A stretch of DNA of 64,000 bases, taken from positions 1 to 64,000 of the forward strand of contig JAAHHN010000004.1 of NCBI GenBank assembly GCA_010672165.1, in the 5' to 3' direction. The notes under the pieces were generated by a model, which searched no databases, was not told the DNA's origin, and saw only the letters and a list, made by a program, of their open reading frames with translations. Position numbers and translations under genes: made by a program. Positions within the stretch are counted from its first letter, which is position 1. Each line of letters starts with the position of its first letter. Positions 53,743 to 63,008 of the stretch are shown here, one piece after another. The stretch is from Spirulina sp. SIO3F2. Its GTDB lineage: Bacteria; Cyanobacteriota; Cyanobacteriia; Cyanobacteriales; Spirulinaceae.

Positions 53743-55572
53743 TTGAAAGCTTTGTTGAGACGTAGAGCACTTTTAGTTGAGTTACGCTCACTACTATCCT
53801 ATGTAAGCAAGAGTAGAAAGAAGCAGCTTAGTCTACTGTTTTTTCTCATGCTTCTATCCGCGTTGGGTGAGCTTGTAAATTTAGGCTCTATACTGCCTTT
53901 TTTGCATGCATTAAGCAATGCGAAGCAGCTAATGTCTAAACCTTCGCTTCAACCAGTTATTAATTTTTTAAATATTCAGTCACCATCACAGGTCGTATGG
54001 TATTCAACAGGTTTATTTGTTTTTGCTGTGCTGATCACAAATATTTTAAGAATTTTAACTCTATACTTCCAAACACATTTATCTGCACGGATAGCGAGTG
54101 ATCTAGGATGCTTACTGTATCAACGTGTTATTTTTCAACCCTATCGTTTTCACCTTCAGAGTAATAGTAGTGACCTCATCAATCTAGCTTTAGTCGATGC
54201 AAATGCGCTAGCTAGCGGAGTTGTTATTCCATGTCTTCTGCTCATAACGAATAGTTTGGTTGTTATTGGTGTTGTCCTTGGGTTGCTAGCAATTTCATTG
54301 CGGGTAACAGTAATTACTGTCTTAATTTTAGGTTTGACCTATGTTTCTATATACCGTTGGCGTCGTTCGACTCTTTTAAAAAATAGTCAGTTAATTACTC
54401 AACACAACCAAAGGCAAATTCAAGTTGTACAAGAGAGCTTGGGTGGCATTCGTGAAGTAATCATTGGTAATACGCAAAATTTCTTCCAAGCATCCTACGA
54501 AACATCTAACCGAGCAACTCGGAAAGCCTTAGCCTCCAACATCACCACTTCTTCAACACCACGTTATGGCGTTGAGATGTTAACGATGGTGTTAATGGGA
54601 GGTTTGGCGCTCAGTCTGGGACATAATGGTGACTTTAGCCAAGCTGTGCCGATTTTGGGCAGTTTAGCTATAGGAGCAAATCGTTTACTGCCAGTCTTAC
54701 AACAATCTTTTTCTGCTCTAGCAAATATCCAGAGCGCTCGCAGCTCACTGCATCGAGTCTTAGATGGCTTGAGTCGCTCAATTGATCCGCTACAGGCGTA
54801 TCCAGTCTCTCAACCGCTACCAATCAACCAAGAACTCAGACTTGAAAAGGTTTGGTTTCGCTACAAAGCTGATGAAGATTGGATCTTACGCGATTTAGAT
54901 CTATCGATCCAAGCTAGAACTATGGTGGGGTTCGTGGGGGCAACGGGTAGTGGAAAGAGTACAACAGCTGATCTAATTTTGGGTCTTCTACAGCCTGAAA
55001 AAGGAAAAATTCTGCTGGATAGCCAACCGTTAGAAGATGAACGCTTGCGGGCCTGGCAGCTTGGGATTGCCCACGTACCTCAGCACATATTTCTGGCAGA
55101 TGCAACCATTACGCAGAATATTGCGTTTGGCATTCCCTATGATTTGATCGATCATGCTCAAGTGCGCAAGGCAGCAAAGCTTGCCCAGATTGATAATTTT
55201 GTCCAAGACTTAACTCAAGGTTACGACACAATGGTTGGGGAAAATGGCGTCCGTTTGAGTGGCGGCCAACGGCAGCGAGTGGGGATTGCCAGGGCACTAT
55301 ATCGTGGGGCTGCCGTCATCGTTTTTGATGAGGCAACGAGTGCTTTAGATAACCAGTCAGAGCAAGAGGTCATGAATGCAATTGAAAGCCTGAGCCATAA
55401 TCTAACAATTATCCTCATTGCACATCGGCTGAGTACTGTCAAAAAATGTGATTGTATTTTTGAGTTCCAAAGTGGGCAGATCACCAATCAAGGCAGCTTT
55501 AAGCACCTTTCATCTATATCTCCGTCTTTTCGAGCTAATTTATCGACTCAGAGCATTACGCCATCATCTTGA
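53743..55572 (+). CDS. ABC exporter (MsbA-like half-transporter)
   Basis: A 609-residue half-transporter with six membrane helices (first FLMLLSALGELVNLGSILPFL) and a C-terminal ATPase: Walker A GATGSGKSTT, Q-loop VPQHIFL, signature LSGGQRQRVGIARALYRG, Walker B VIVFDEATSALD, H-loop IAHRLST. By family it exports lipids, lipid-linked glycans or peptides as a homodimer. The start is a TTG at 53743; no ATG precedes the first helix. As the first gene of the glycan block, it is a candidate exporter of the product. Confidence 0.9.
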   Translation: MKALLRRRALLVELRSLLSYVSKSRKKQLSLLFFLMLLSALGELVNLGSILPFLHALSNAKQLMSKPSLQPVINFLNIQSPSQVVWYSTGLFVFAVLITNILRILTLYFQTHLSARIASDLGCLLYQRVIFQPYRFHLQSNSSDLINLALVDANALASGVVIPCLLLITNSLVVIGVVLGLLAISLRVTVITVLILGLTYVSIYRWRRSTLLKNSQLITQHNQRQIQVVQESLGGIREVIIGNTQNFFQASYETSNRATRKALASNITTSSTPRYGVEMLTMVLMGGLALSLGHNGDFSQAVPILGSLAIGANRLLPVLQQSFSALANIQSARSSLHRVLDGLSRSIDPLQAYPVSQPLPINQELRLEKVWFRYKADEDWILRDLDLSIQARTMVGFVGATGSGKSTTADLILGLLQPEKGKILLDSQPLEDERLRAWQLGIAHVPQHIFLADATITQNIAFGIPYDLIDHAQVRKAAKLAQIDNFVQDLTQGYDTMVGENGVRLSGGQRQRVGIARALYRGAAVIVFDEATSALDNQSEQEVMNAIESLSHNLTIILIAHRLSTVKKCDCIFEFQSGQITNQGSFKHLSSISPSFRANLSTQSITPSS

Positions 55573-55668
55573 CAGCGATCGCTATTCTCTGAGTAGTAGT
55601 AATTCTACCTTCCTCTCGCTTGATTTAGAGTATAGCCTCAGAGTTCTGGGGCAATTACCCTAACTTTT

Positions 55669-56268
55669 ATGGAACACTATATTCAAAACTACACCGACGG
55701 TTTAAAAAGTGCGCTTAGTCAAGCTGCCATGAACGTTATTCCTGAGTTGGGTAATGCACTCTTGCAAGCATGGAAGCAAGAAAAAGCAATCTATCTTTGC
55801 GGCAATGGTGGTAGTGCGGGTAATGCAGTGCATTTAGCGAATGACCTACTCTATGGTGCTGGTATGCAGATCGGCAAGGGACTAAGGGTTGAAGCACTCA
55901 GTGCAAATCCTGCTGTATTGACTTGTCTGGCGAATGATTTAGGCTATGAAGAAATTTATAGCTACCAACTCCAGGTCAAGGCTAATTCTGGCGATGTGCT
56001 GATCGTGCTCTCTGGCAGTGGTAATTCCCCAAATGTTGTGAAGGCTTTAGAAGTGGGGAATTTAATGGGTATGCGAACTTTTGCAATTCTGGGTTTTTCT
56101 GGTGGGCATTGCAAAGAACTTGCTCAAGTGCCTCTCCACTTTCCCGTTGATGATATGCAAATTGCAGAAGATATCCAGCTAATCGTTGGACATATTTGCA
56201 TGCAGTGGTTGTGCAATGAATCACGTCAGTATCAACAAGAAACCAACAGTAAGCTGCACGTTACTTAA
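55669..56268 (+). CDS. SIS-domain sugar-phosphate isomerase, GmhA-like
   Basis: A 199-residue SIS protein similar to sedoheptulose-7-phosphate isomerase GmhA: YLCGNGGSAGNAVHLANDL, TCLANDLGYEEIYSYQL, DVLIVLSGSGNSPNVVKAL and AEDIQLIVGHI. The His in VGHI fits GmhA's catalytic His. GmhA's catalytic Glu lies in a segment like HFAEEL; here it reads HLANDL, so Asp replaces Glu. It is therefore probably a keto-aldose phosphate isomerase, but the substrate may not be heptose. It starts 96 nt after the exporter. Confidence 0.85.
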   Translation: MEHYIQNYTDGLKSALSQAAMNVIPELGNALLQAWKQEKAIYLCGNGGSAGNAVHLANDLLYGAGMQIGKGLRVEALSANPAVLTCLANDLGYEEIYSYQLQVKANSGDVLIVLSGSGNSPNVVKALEVGNLMGMRTFAILGFSGGHCKELAQVPLHFPVDDMQIAEDIQLIVGHICMQWLCNESRQYQQETNSKLHVT

Positions 56269-56283
56269 GTGAAATATTAAAGG

Positions 56284-57273
56284 ATGAAATCTATTGTTAC
56301 AGGCGGAGCTGGTTTCATTGGTAGTCATTTAGTTGACTTGCTAATCAAGCACAATCATCATGTGGTTGTGTTAGATGACTTTAGTACAGGACGGCCAGAG
56401 AATCTCAAACATATGGATGGGGATGTTGAGCTATGTGAATGTAATTTAGCTGAGCAGGGCAATTGGGTTAACTTATTTCACGGTGTAGACTGGGTATTTC
56501 ACTTGGCTGCCTTGGCAGATATTGTTCCTAGCATTCAACAACCCCAAGCTTATTTTCAGTCTAATGTGGACGGTACTTTTAATGTCATTCAAGCTAGTGT
56601 AGGAGCGGGGATTAAGCGTTTTGTTTATGCAGCATCTTCCTCCTGTTATGGTATTCCTGCTGTTTATCCAACCCCTGAAACGGCAGATATTCGACCTCAA
56701 TATCCCTATGCATTGACCAAGCGTCTCGGCGAAGAGTTGGTACTGCATTGGGCGAATGTTTATCAGCTACCAGCCCTATCCTTACGTTTTTTTAATGTTT
56801 ATGGACCTCGATCGCGTACCTCAGGAACCTATGGGGCTGTATTTGGGGTTTTCCTGGCGCAAAAGCTGAACAATCAGCCGTACACCATTGTTGGAGACGG
56901 TACACAAACACGAGATTTTACATATGTAACCGATATTGCGTCAGCGTTATTTACCGCAGCCAGTAGCGATCGCACTGGTGAAATTTATAATGTTGGGTCT
57001 GGTCAAACGGTTTCTGTAAACCGTCTAGTTGAGCTTTTAGGCGGAGAGAGTGTCCATATTCCTAAACGACCGGGTGAGCCAGATTGCACATTTGCAGATA
57101 TTAGCAAAATCAAGGCTGACTTAGGTTGGCATCCTCAAGTTCCGATTGAAAAAGGAGTAGCTGAGGTAATTCAGAACATTGATTACTGGCGTCATGCTCC
57201 TGTTTGGACGCCGGATACCATTGCGGGTGCAACTAAGGACTGGTTTAAATATTTGTCCAATAGTCCTTCTTGA
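56284..57273 (+). CDS. NAD-dependent epimerase/dehydratase (UDP-sugar 4-epimerase-like)
   Basis: A 329-residue extended SDR. NAD-binding TGGAGFIGSHLVDLL at the N-terminus, Ser in YAASSSCYG, and the catalytic pair in YPYALTK (Tyr and Lys). FFNVYGPRSRTSGTYGAVFGVFL and DFTYVTDIASAL are typical of the UDP-glucose 4-epimerase and WbpP-like group that acts on UDP-hexose or UDP-N-acetylhexosamine. The nucleotide sugar is not determined. It lies 15 nt after the SIS gene. Confidence 0.9.
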   Translation: MKSIVTGGAGFIGSHLVDLLIKHNHHVVVLDDFSTGRPENLKHMDGDVELCECNLAEQGNWVNLFHGVDWVFHLAALADIVPSIQQPQAYFQSNVDGTFNVIQASVGAGIKRFVYAASSSCYGIPAVYPTPETADIRPQYPYALTKRLGEELVLHWANVYQLPALSLRFFNVYGPRSRTSGTYGAVFGVFLAQKLNNQPYTIVGDGTQTRDFTYVTDIASALFTAASSDRTGEIYNVGSGQTVSVNRLVELLGGESVHIPKRPGEPDCTFADISKIKADLGWHPQVPIEKGVAEVIQNIDYWRHAPVWTPDTIAGATKDWFKYLSNSPS

Positions 57274-57298
57274 CAAGACAAGAGTTTAATTCGAACAA

Positions 57299-58291
57299 AT
57301 GAATTATAAAATTGAGAGCATTTATATTACTGGTGGTGCTGGATATGTCGGGGCAAGGCTTGTTCCTCGATTACTTAGTGAAGGATATCAAGTTACGGTT
57401 TTGGATTTAATGATTTATGGAGATGCAGTTTTAGAACCTCATCCCAAATTGAAGCTAATTCAAGGCGATATTCGAGATCAGCAGCTTTTGCAGAAGACAA
57501 TTTCAGGGCATGATGCGGTTATTCATCTTGCTTGCATTTCCAATGACCCCAGCTTTGAGCTTAACCCTAAGCTTGGCAAGTCGATAAACCTTGATGCATT
57601 TGAACCTTTAGTTAAAATAAGCCGGCAATCTGGTGTCCAACGATTTATATACGCTTCTTCTTCCTCTGTGTATGGAATCAAGGAAGAACTCAATGTATAT
57701 GAAGAAATGCCGTTGGAGCCATTAACAGACTACTCAAAGTTCAAGGCAGAGTGTGAGCAGATTCTTTCCCGGTATCAAACTTCCGATTTCACTACGATCA
57801 CGATTCGTCCTGCAACAGTTTGTGGTTATTCGAAGCGACAACGTTTAGATGTTGTCGTTAATATTCTTTCTAACCTGGCATTCCATAAGCGTGAAATAAC
57901 CGTGTTTGGAGGTGAACAGTTACGTCCTAATATTCATATAGAGGACATGGTTGAAGCTTACTTAGTTCTTCTTAATGCTCCTAAGGAGAAAGTGGCTGGG
58001 GAAATTTTTAATGCTGGTTATGAAAATCAACCCGTTCGTGAATTAGCAGAGATTGTTCGGCAAGTAATGGGTGATGATATTAATGTTGTGCAAACCCCGA
58101 CCGACGATAATCGCTCTTACCATATTTCTTCCAAGAAGATTGCTCAAAAGTTGGGTTTTATCCCACAGCATTCTATTCGTGAAGCGGTCGAAGATATGAA
58201 GGAAGCGTTTGAATCGGGTTTGCTACCTGACTCATTAACCAATGAACGGTACTTCAATATCAAGCGTATGCAATCCATCAATCTTCAATAA
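57299..58291 (+). CDS. NAD-dependent epimerase/dehydratase, second
   Basis: A 330-residue extended SDR with TGGAGYVGARLVPRLL, YASSSSVYG and the catalytic DYSKFK (Tyr, Lys). The sequence IRPATVCGYSKRQRLDVVVNIL is typical of GDP/CDP-sugar epimerase or reductase groups and differs from the gene upstream. DPSFELNPKLGKSINLDAF is also typical. Its substrate is unknown. It ends 1 nt before the next gene's ATG. Confidence 0.88.
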   Translation: MNYKIESIYITGGAGYVGARLVPRLLSEGYQVTVLDLMIYGDAVLEPHPKLKLIQGDIRDQQLLQKTISGHDAVIHLACISNDPSFELNPKLGKSINLDAFEPLVKISRQSGVQRFIYASSSSVYGIKEELNVYEEMPLEPLTDYSKFKAECEQILSRYQTSDFTTITIRPATVCGYSKRQRLDVVVNILSNLAFHKREITVFGGEQLRPNIHIEDMVEAYLVLLNAPKEKVAGEIFNAGYENQPVRELAEIVRQVMGDDINVVQTPTDDNRSYHISSKKIAQKLGFIPQHSIREAVEDMKEAFESGLLPDSLTNERYFNIKRMQSINLQ

Positions 58292-58292
58292 T

Positions 58293-59399
58293 ATGCATGT
58301 TCGTTATTCTTATCTCCCGCAGCAGTTCGAAAATTGTGATGATCTGTGGGAGAATCTCAAACAATTTGTTCCAACAGGAGACTTCACACTCGGTAAGCCC
58401 TTACAAGAGTTTGAAGAGAAATTTGCCCAATTGATTGGGACAGAGTTTGCAATTGGTGTCAATTCCGGTACTGATGCGATTAAGTTGTCACTTAAGGCTT
58501 TAGGTGTTGGCTTTGGGGATGAAGTGCTTACTGCAGCCAATACTTTTGTTGCAACTGTTGGCGCGATCGCTGAAATCGGAGCAATACCAGTATTCGTTGA
58601 TTGTGATGACACGTTTTGTATGGATGTCTCACAGGTGGAAAACGCTATCACTGAACGTACGAAAGCAATTGTTCCTGTTCATTTCACCGGTTACATGACG
58701 GATATGCGTCAACTCCTGCCGATTGCCCAACAGCATCAATTACCTATTGTTGAAGATGCCTGTCAGTCTATTCTGGGTGCTATCGATGGAAAAAACGCTG
58801 GAACTTGGGGGAATAGCGGTGCATTTTCGCTACATCCGCTTAAAAACCTAAACGTTTGGTCAGATGGCGGTATTATCGTAACCGATGATGAGGAGCTTGC
58901 GGAAAAGTTAAAGCTGTTACGCAATCATGGTCTGCGCGATCGTGATACTGTTGAAGTCCTTGGCTATAACTCTAGACTAGATACAATTCAGGCTGTGGTG
59001 GGTAATTGGCTAATTTCCCAGACTGAAGATATTGCTCAGAAGCGTATCGACAATGCTCGCTATTATGATGAACATCTTAGGAAGATACCTGGGATTGAAA
59101 TTCCGCCTCGACCGGCTGACTATCGTATTGTCTATCACTTGTATATTGTCTTTGCGGAACATCGTGATCGTTTATTGGACTATTGCCTAGCGCAGGATAT
59201 TGAAGCAAAAATCCACTATCCAACTCCTATTTATCGTCAGTCAGCACTGGCACACCTGCAATATAAGGAAGGAGATTTTCCCGTTGCCGATCGCCATGCG
59301 CAAACGATTATTTCCTTTCCTTGTGATCAGCATTTGTCTCAAGCTGAGATGAATTATGTCATAGAGACAGTTACGGAATTTTACAATTCAGAAGTTTGA
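58293..59399 (+). CDS. DegT/DnrJ/EryC1/StrS aminotransferase, first
   Basis: A 368-residue PLP enzyme. Sugar aminotransferases of this family use glutamate or glutamine to aminate a keto-nucleotide sugar. The PLP lysine is in SLHPLKNLNVWSDGG; VNSGTDAIKLSLKALG and VEDACQSILG are also typical. ATG at 58293 gives the family start; the frame is open 17 codons upstream over the preceding gene. It is a paralogue of the next gene. Confidence 0.92.
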   Translation: MHVRYSYLPQQFENCDDLWENLKQFVPTGDFTLGKPLQEFEEKFAQLIGTEFAIGVNSGTDAIKLSLKALGVGFGDEVLTAANTFVATVGAIAEIGAIPVFVDCDDTFCMDVSQVENAITERTKAIVPVHFTGYMTDMRQLLPIAQQHQLPIVEDACQSILGAIDGKNAGTWGNSGAFSLHPLKNLNVWSDGGIIVTDDEELAEKLKLLRNHGLRDRDTVEVLGYNSRLDTIQAVVGNWLISQTEDIAQKRIDNARYYDEHLRKIPGIEIPPRPADYRIVYHLYIVFAEHRDRLLDYCLAQDIEAKIHYPTPIYRQSALAHLQYKEGDFPVADRHAQTIISFPCDQHLSQAEMNYVIETVTEFYNSEV

Positions 59400-59404
59400 G
59401 CTAG

Positions 59405-60505
59405 ATGCCCAAGATCCCCTATGTCAACCTAGCAGCACAATGGACTGCTGAACGGCAAGAATTGCTGCCGATTGTTGAGCAAGTCCTTGCCTCAGGCCAG
59501 TACATTGGGGGCAATATCATTCAAGAGTTTGAAGTTCAAGCAGCAAAAGCCTGCCAAACAAAGTACTGTGTTGCTCTTAATAGCGGCACGGATGCATTGG
59601 TATGTGGCTTGCTTGCTCTTGGTGTTCAAGCCGATGATGAAGTTATTACCCCCCCTAACTCGTTTATTGCGTCCACCGCAGCAATTGTCCATCTGCGAGC
59701 AAAGCCCATTTTTGTTGATGTTTTACCCGACCAAAACATTGACCCTGCCAAAATCGAGGCTGCAATCACATCTCGAACAAAGGCAATTATGCCCGTTCAC
59801 CTTACAGGACGGATGGGACGGATGGATGAAATTAGGGCGATCGCCGAACGCCATGATATTCCCCTTATCGAAGATGCGGCCCAGTCCATGGGCTCTCGAT
59901 ATCAAGACATTCCCAGTGGCAAGTGGGGAGAAGTGGGCTGTTTTTCGGCCCACCCCTTGAAGAATCTTAATGCTTGTGGTGATGCCGGTTTTTTAACTAC
60001 AGATAGTGATGAAATTGCACAACGAGTTCGCTTAATGCGAAACCACGGGCTCATTGATCGCAATACCGTTGAGCGATTTGGTTATGTCTCGCGAATGGAT
60101 GCTTTGCAAGCGGCTATCTTGAGCTATCGCCTGACGGAGTTAGATGGGGTTATTGAAAAACGTCAACGTAATGCTACCCTTTACCGAGAGCTGATTCATC
60201 AAGAGCATATTTTCATTCCAGAGGATCGAGGTCAGGAATTTAATACCTACCATACATTCGTCATTCAGACTCGACAACGAGATGAGCTGAAGGCATATTT
60301 ATTGAGCCAGGGAATTGAAACTGCAATTCATTACCCGATTCCCATTCATCTACAGCCTGCTGCCAATTACCTGGGTTACTCTAGAGGTAGTTTTCCTGTG
60401 ACTGAAGAACAGGCGACTCAAATTTTAACTCTGCCAGTTCATCAGTATCTTGAACCTCAGGAGATTGAATGCATTGCACAACATGTCAATACCTTTTTTG
60501 CATAG
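59405..60505 (+). CDS. DegT/DnrJ/EryC1/StrS aminotransferase, second
   Basis: A 366-residue PLP enzyme with LNSGTDALVCGLLALG, IEDAAQSMGSR and the PLP lysine in SAHPLKNLNACGDAG. It has the same motif order as its upstream neighbour and shares RNHGL-DR-TVE, but differs in the DAG versus DGG after the lysine and over most of its length. Thus the pathway seems to have two amination steps or one aminotransferase with another role. It abuts the next gene with no gap. Confidence 0.92.
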   Translation: MPKIPYVNLAAQWTAERQELLPIVEQVLASGQYIGGNIIQEFEVQAAKACQTKYCVALNSGTDALVCGLLALGVQADDEVITPPNSFIASTAAIVHLRAKPIFVDVLPDQNIDPAKIEAAITSRTKAIMPVHLTGRMGRMDEIRAIAERHDIPLIEDAAQSMGSRYQDIPSGKWGEVGCFSAHPLKNLNACGDAGFLTTDSDEIAQRVRLMRNHGLIDRNTVERFGYVSRMDALQAAILSYRLTELDGVIEKRQRNATLYRELIHQEHIFIPEDRGQEFNTYHTFVIQTRQRDELKAYLLSQGIETAIHYPIPIHLQPAANYLGYSRGSFPVTEEQATQILTLPVHQYLEPQEIECIAQHVNTFFA

Positions 60506-62200
60506 ATGAGAGTAGGTATTGACTTAGACAACACAATCTTGTGCTATGACAAAGCTTTTTTGATGGCAGCAAGTCAGGTTGGACAAGTCCTACCTGAGAA
60601 TCTAGCTACTAAATCACAAATTCGTAAGTTTATACGGTCTCAACAGGATGGAGAATTATTGTGGCAACGCCTACAAGGTTTAGCCTATGGAGTCTGTACT
60701 GTAGAGTATGCTGAACTTTTTCCAGGAGTTCAGCGATTTCTTTGGCGGTGTTTAAATAGAGCTTATGATGTTTTTGTTGTAAGTCATAAGACAGAGTATG
60801 GGCATTTTGATTCATCTCGTATATCTCTTCGAGAATCAGCAAAAGCCTGCCTCCGTAATAATGGCTTGCTAGATACCAACAATTCATTATTACCTTGTAT
60901 CTTTTTTGAAAGTACTCGTCCTGAGAAAGTTGCTCGGATTGAAGCTTTAAACCTTGATGTTTTCATCGATGACTTGCACGAAGTTTTTGAAGATTTAGAA
61001 CAGTCGAGATGTAGTGAAGTTCGTAAAATTTTATTTTCTCCGGGTTCTGATGAGATGCGTGAAGATCTCAATCAAGTATGTACAAATCTGACGGTCTGTT
61101 CAAACTGGCAATCAATTGATAGCGTGATTAATGGAGCATGGGTGCACAGTGAACTTGAGTCAGCAGTCCGGATTTTTAATATTTCTTCCCCTATCCAAGA
61201 TATTCGAAGCATCAAGCGAGGTGGCAACGCCGGTGTTTATAACATTACGTTATCTAATGAGCATCAAGATAATTGCAATGAGATGCGTCAGGCATTTAAG
61301 CTCAAAATCTATCCCATTGACGCCAAACACAATCGCCTTCGTTCCGAGTTTGAGGGGATTTTAAACCTAAAGAAACAAGGTATTCGCTGTCTACCTCAGC
61401 CGATTGCCTCGAACCCAGATCTGGGTATTGGTTTATTTGAATGGCTTCCTGAAGCCACTGGACAGCAAACAAAATTCGACCCAATCGACCAATGTTTACA
61501 ATTCATCACTCAATTGCAGCAGCAAAGCCGTACTGACCTATGGCATAATTTCCCTTCAGCCTCAGCTGCTTGTTTTAGTGGTTCTGCTATTGTTGAGCAA
61601 CTTCATACACGGCAACAACAATTTGAGGCTGCTCGAATTCTAAATCCTGCTCTTGATCACTTTCTGAGCTGTGATTTTCATCCCTTATTTGCTGATATTC
61701 TGACTTGGTCAGAACGGAATTGGCCCAAGTCAGGCGCTGGTTTTAATGAGGATATCCCTAGATCTCAACAAACGCTTAGCCCATCAGACTTCGGCTTACA
61801 CAATAGTATCCAAACTCCAAAAAATACTCTCGTATTCATTGATTTTGAGTACTTCGGCTGGGATGATCCAGCAAAGCTAGTCTCAGATTTTTTCTTCCAC
61901 CCTGGAATGTCTTTAACTGATGAACAGAGGCGTCAGTGGGTTTTGGGCTGTTTAGATATCTATGGACATCAGCTTATTCCTAGACTTCAAGCTGCTCTGC
62001 CACTTTTTGGACTAATTTGGTGTTTGATTATTTTGAATGATTACCGGGATGAAGTGTGGGAACGGCGAATGCTAGCCGATGATTCGCAGAAACTCAATAG
62101 AGTAGAAGTTTTGACCTCAAAGCTGAGACAGTCCAAGCGTCTGCTCGGTCATTTACGTTCGGATTATGCAACATTCATCTCCAACTATGTCTGTTCCTAG
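60506..62200 (+). CDS. HAD phosphatase-like / APH-type kinase fusion
   Basis: A 564-residue two-domain protein. Residues 1-210 are HAD-like: DLDNT (nucleophile D6, acid D8), motif II VVSHKT, motif III Lys in RPEKVARIEAL and IDDLHEVF. Residues about 225-560 are an aminoglycoside-phosphotransferase-type kinase: RGGNAGVYNITL as nucleotide loop, FKLKIY with a Lys, LSPSDFGLHN as the catalytic loop (Asp, Asn) and FIDFEYFGWDDP as the metal-binding loop. The catalytic loop has Ser in place of the usual His (HxD to SPSD). It may dephosphorylate one position and phosphorylate another on the same sugar, as in GmhB plus a sugar kinase. Start abuts the preceding stop. Confidence 0.85.
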   Translation: MRVGIDLDNTILCYDKAFLMAASQVGQVLPENLATKSQIRKFIRSQQDGELLWQRLQGLAYGVCTVEYAELFPGVQRFLWRCLNRAYDVFVVSHKTEYGHFDSSRISLRESAKACLRNNGLLDTNNSLLPCIFFESTRPEKVARIEALNLDVFIDDLHEVFEDLEQSRCSEVRKILFSPGSDEMREDLNQVCTNLTVCSNWQSIDSVINGAWVHSELESAVRIFNISSPIQDIRSIKRGGNAGVYNITLSNEHQDNCNEMRQAFKLKIYPIDAKHNRLRSEFEGILNLKKQGIRCLPQPIASNPDLGIGLFEWLPEATGQQTKFDPIDQCLQFITQLQQQSRTDLWHNFPSASAACFSGSAIVEQLHTRQQQFEAARILNPALDHFLSCDFHPLFADILTWSERNWPKSGAGFNEDIPRSQQTLSPSDFGLHNSIQTPKNTLVFIDFEYFGWDDPAKLVSDFFFHPGMSLTDEQRRQWVLGCLDIYGHQLIPRLQAALPLFGLIWCLIILNDYRDEVWERRMLADDSQKLNRVEVLTSKLRQSKRLLGHLRSDYATFISNYVCS

Positions 62201-63002
62201 CTTAGATAGTAGATCACGATATCTTCGTCGATTGGTTATTAAGATGATTGAAGTTGGAGGGCGGGGTCATATTGGCCCAGCCCTTTCCTTGATCGAAATT
62301 TTGCGTGTACTGTATGACTCGGTCTTAAGGTATCGTCCCAGTGAATCTGAATGGCCAGAACGCGATCGCTTCATCTTGAGTAAAGGACATGGGTGCTTAG
62401 CGCTCTATGCCGTATTGGCAGATAAGGGATTCTTACCTTTAGAAGAGTTAGAAACCTACGGCAAGTCCACATCTCGATTGGGAGGACATCCTGAGCGTCA
62501 TAAAATTCCCGGAATTGAGGCATCTACTGGTGCATTGGGTCATGGATTACCCATCGGTGTTGGTATGGCTATAGCTGCAAAAATTCGCAAACAGTCTCAG
62601 CGCATTTTTGTTGTCACAGGGGATGGTGAAATTAATGAAGGTTCGGTTTGGGAAGCTGCAATGTCAGCCTCAAAACACCAGTTGTCTAATTTGACAGTAT
62701 TGGTTGATTACAACAAACTCCAATCCTATGGCCCAACCAAGGAAGTATTGAATCTAGAACCCCTAGTAGAGAAATGGCAAAGCTTTGGGTTTGCAGTTAA
62801 AGAAGTAGATGGTCATAATGTCTCTGAGTTAGAACAGCTATTCAAAAAATTACCCCTGAACTCTCAAAAACCAACAGCAGTTATTTGCCATACGATAAAA
62901 GGGAAAGGCTTACCTTTTGCAGAAGGGCAACCCGAATGGCATCATAAATCTCGCTTAAGTGAAACACAAATTTCTGAAATGTATGCATGTTTGGAGGAGT
63001 AG
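62187..63002 (+). CDS. Transketolase, N-terminal subunit
   Basis: A 271-residue thiamine-diphosphate-binding subunit. The ThDP/Mg motif is VTGDGEINEGSVWEAA ... VDYNKLQSYG (GDG to N); SKGHGCLALYAVLADKG, GGHPERHKIPG and STGALGHGLPIGVGMA are typical. Together with the next gene it makes a split transketolase. The start is placed at ATG 62187, overlapping the preceding gene by 14 nt; ATG 62166 is also possible. The location suggests it moves a two-carbon unit within the glycan pathway, not in the Calvin cycle. Confidence 0.92.
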   Translation: MSVPSLDSRSRYLRRLVIKMIEVGGRGHIGPALSLIEILRVLYDSVLRYRPSESEWPERDRFILSKGHGCLALYAVLADKGFLPLEELETYGKSTSRLGGHPERHKIPGIEASTGALGHGLPIGVGMAIAAKIRKQSQRIFVVTGDGEINEGSVWEAAMSASKHQLSNLTVLVDYNKLQSYGPTKEVLNLEPLVEKWQSFGFAVKEVDGHNVSELEQLFKKLPLNSQKPTAVICHTIKGKGLPFAEGQPEWHHKSRLSETQISEMYACLEE

Positions 63003-63008
63003 CTTGCC

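Noticed and set aside
62166-62186. Upstream ATG for the transketolase N-terminal subunit
   Set aside because: Possible, but the ATG at 62187 gives a start closer to relatives and a shorter overlap; neither has a clear ribosome site.
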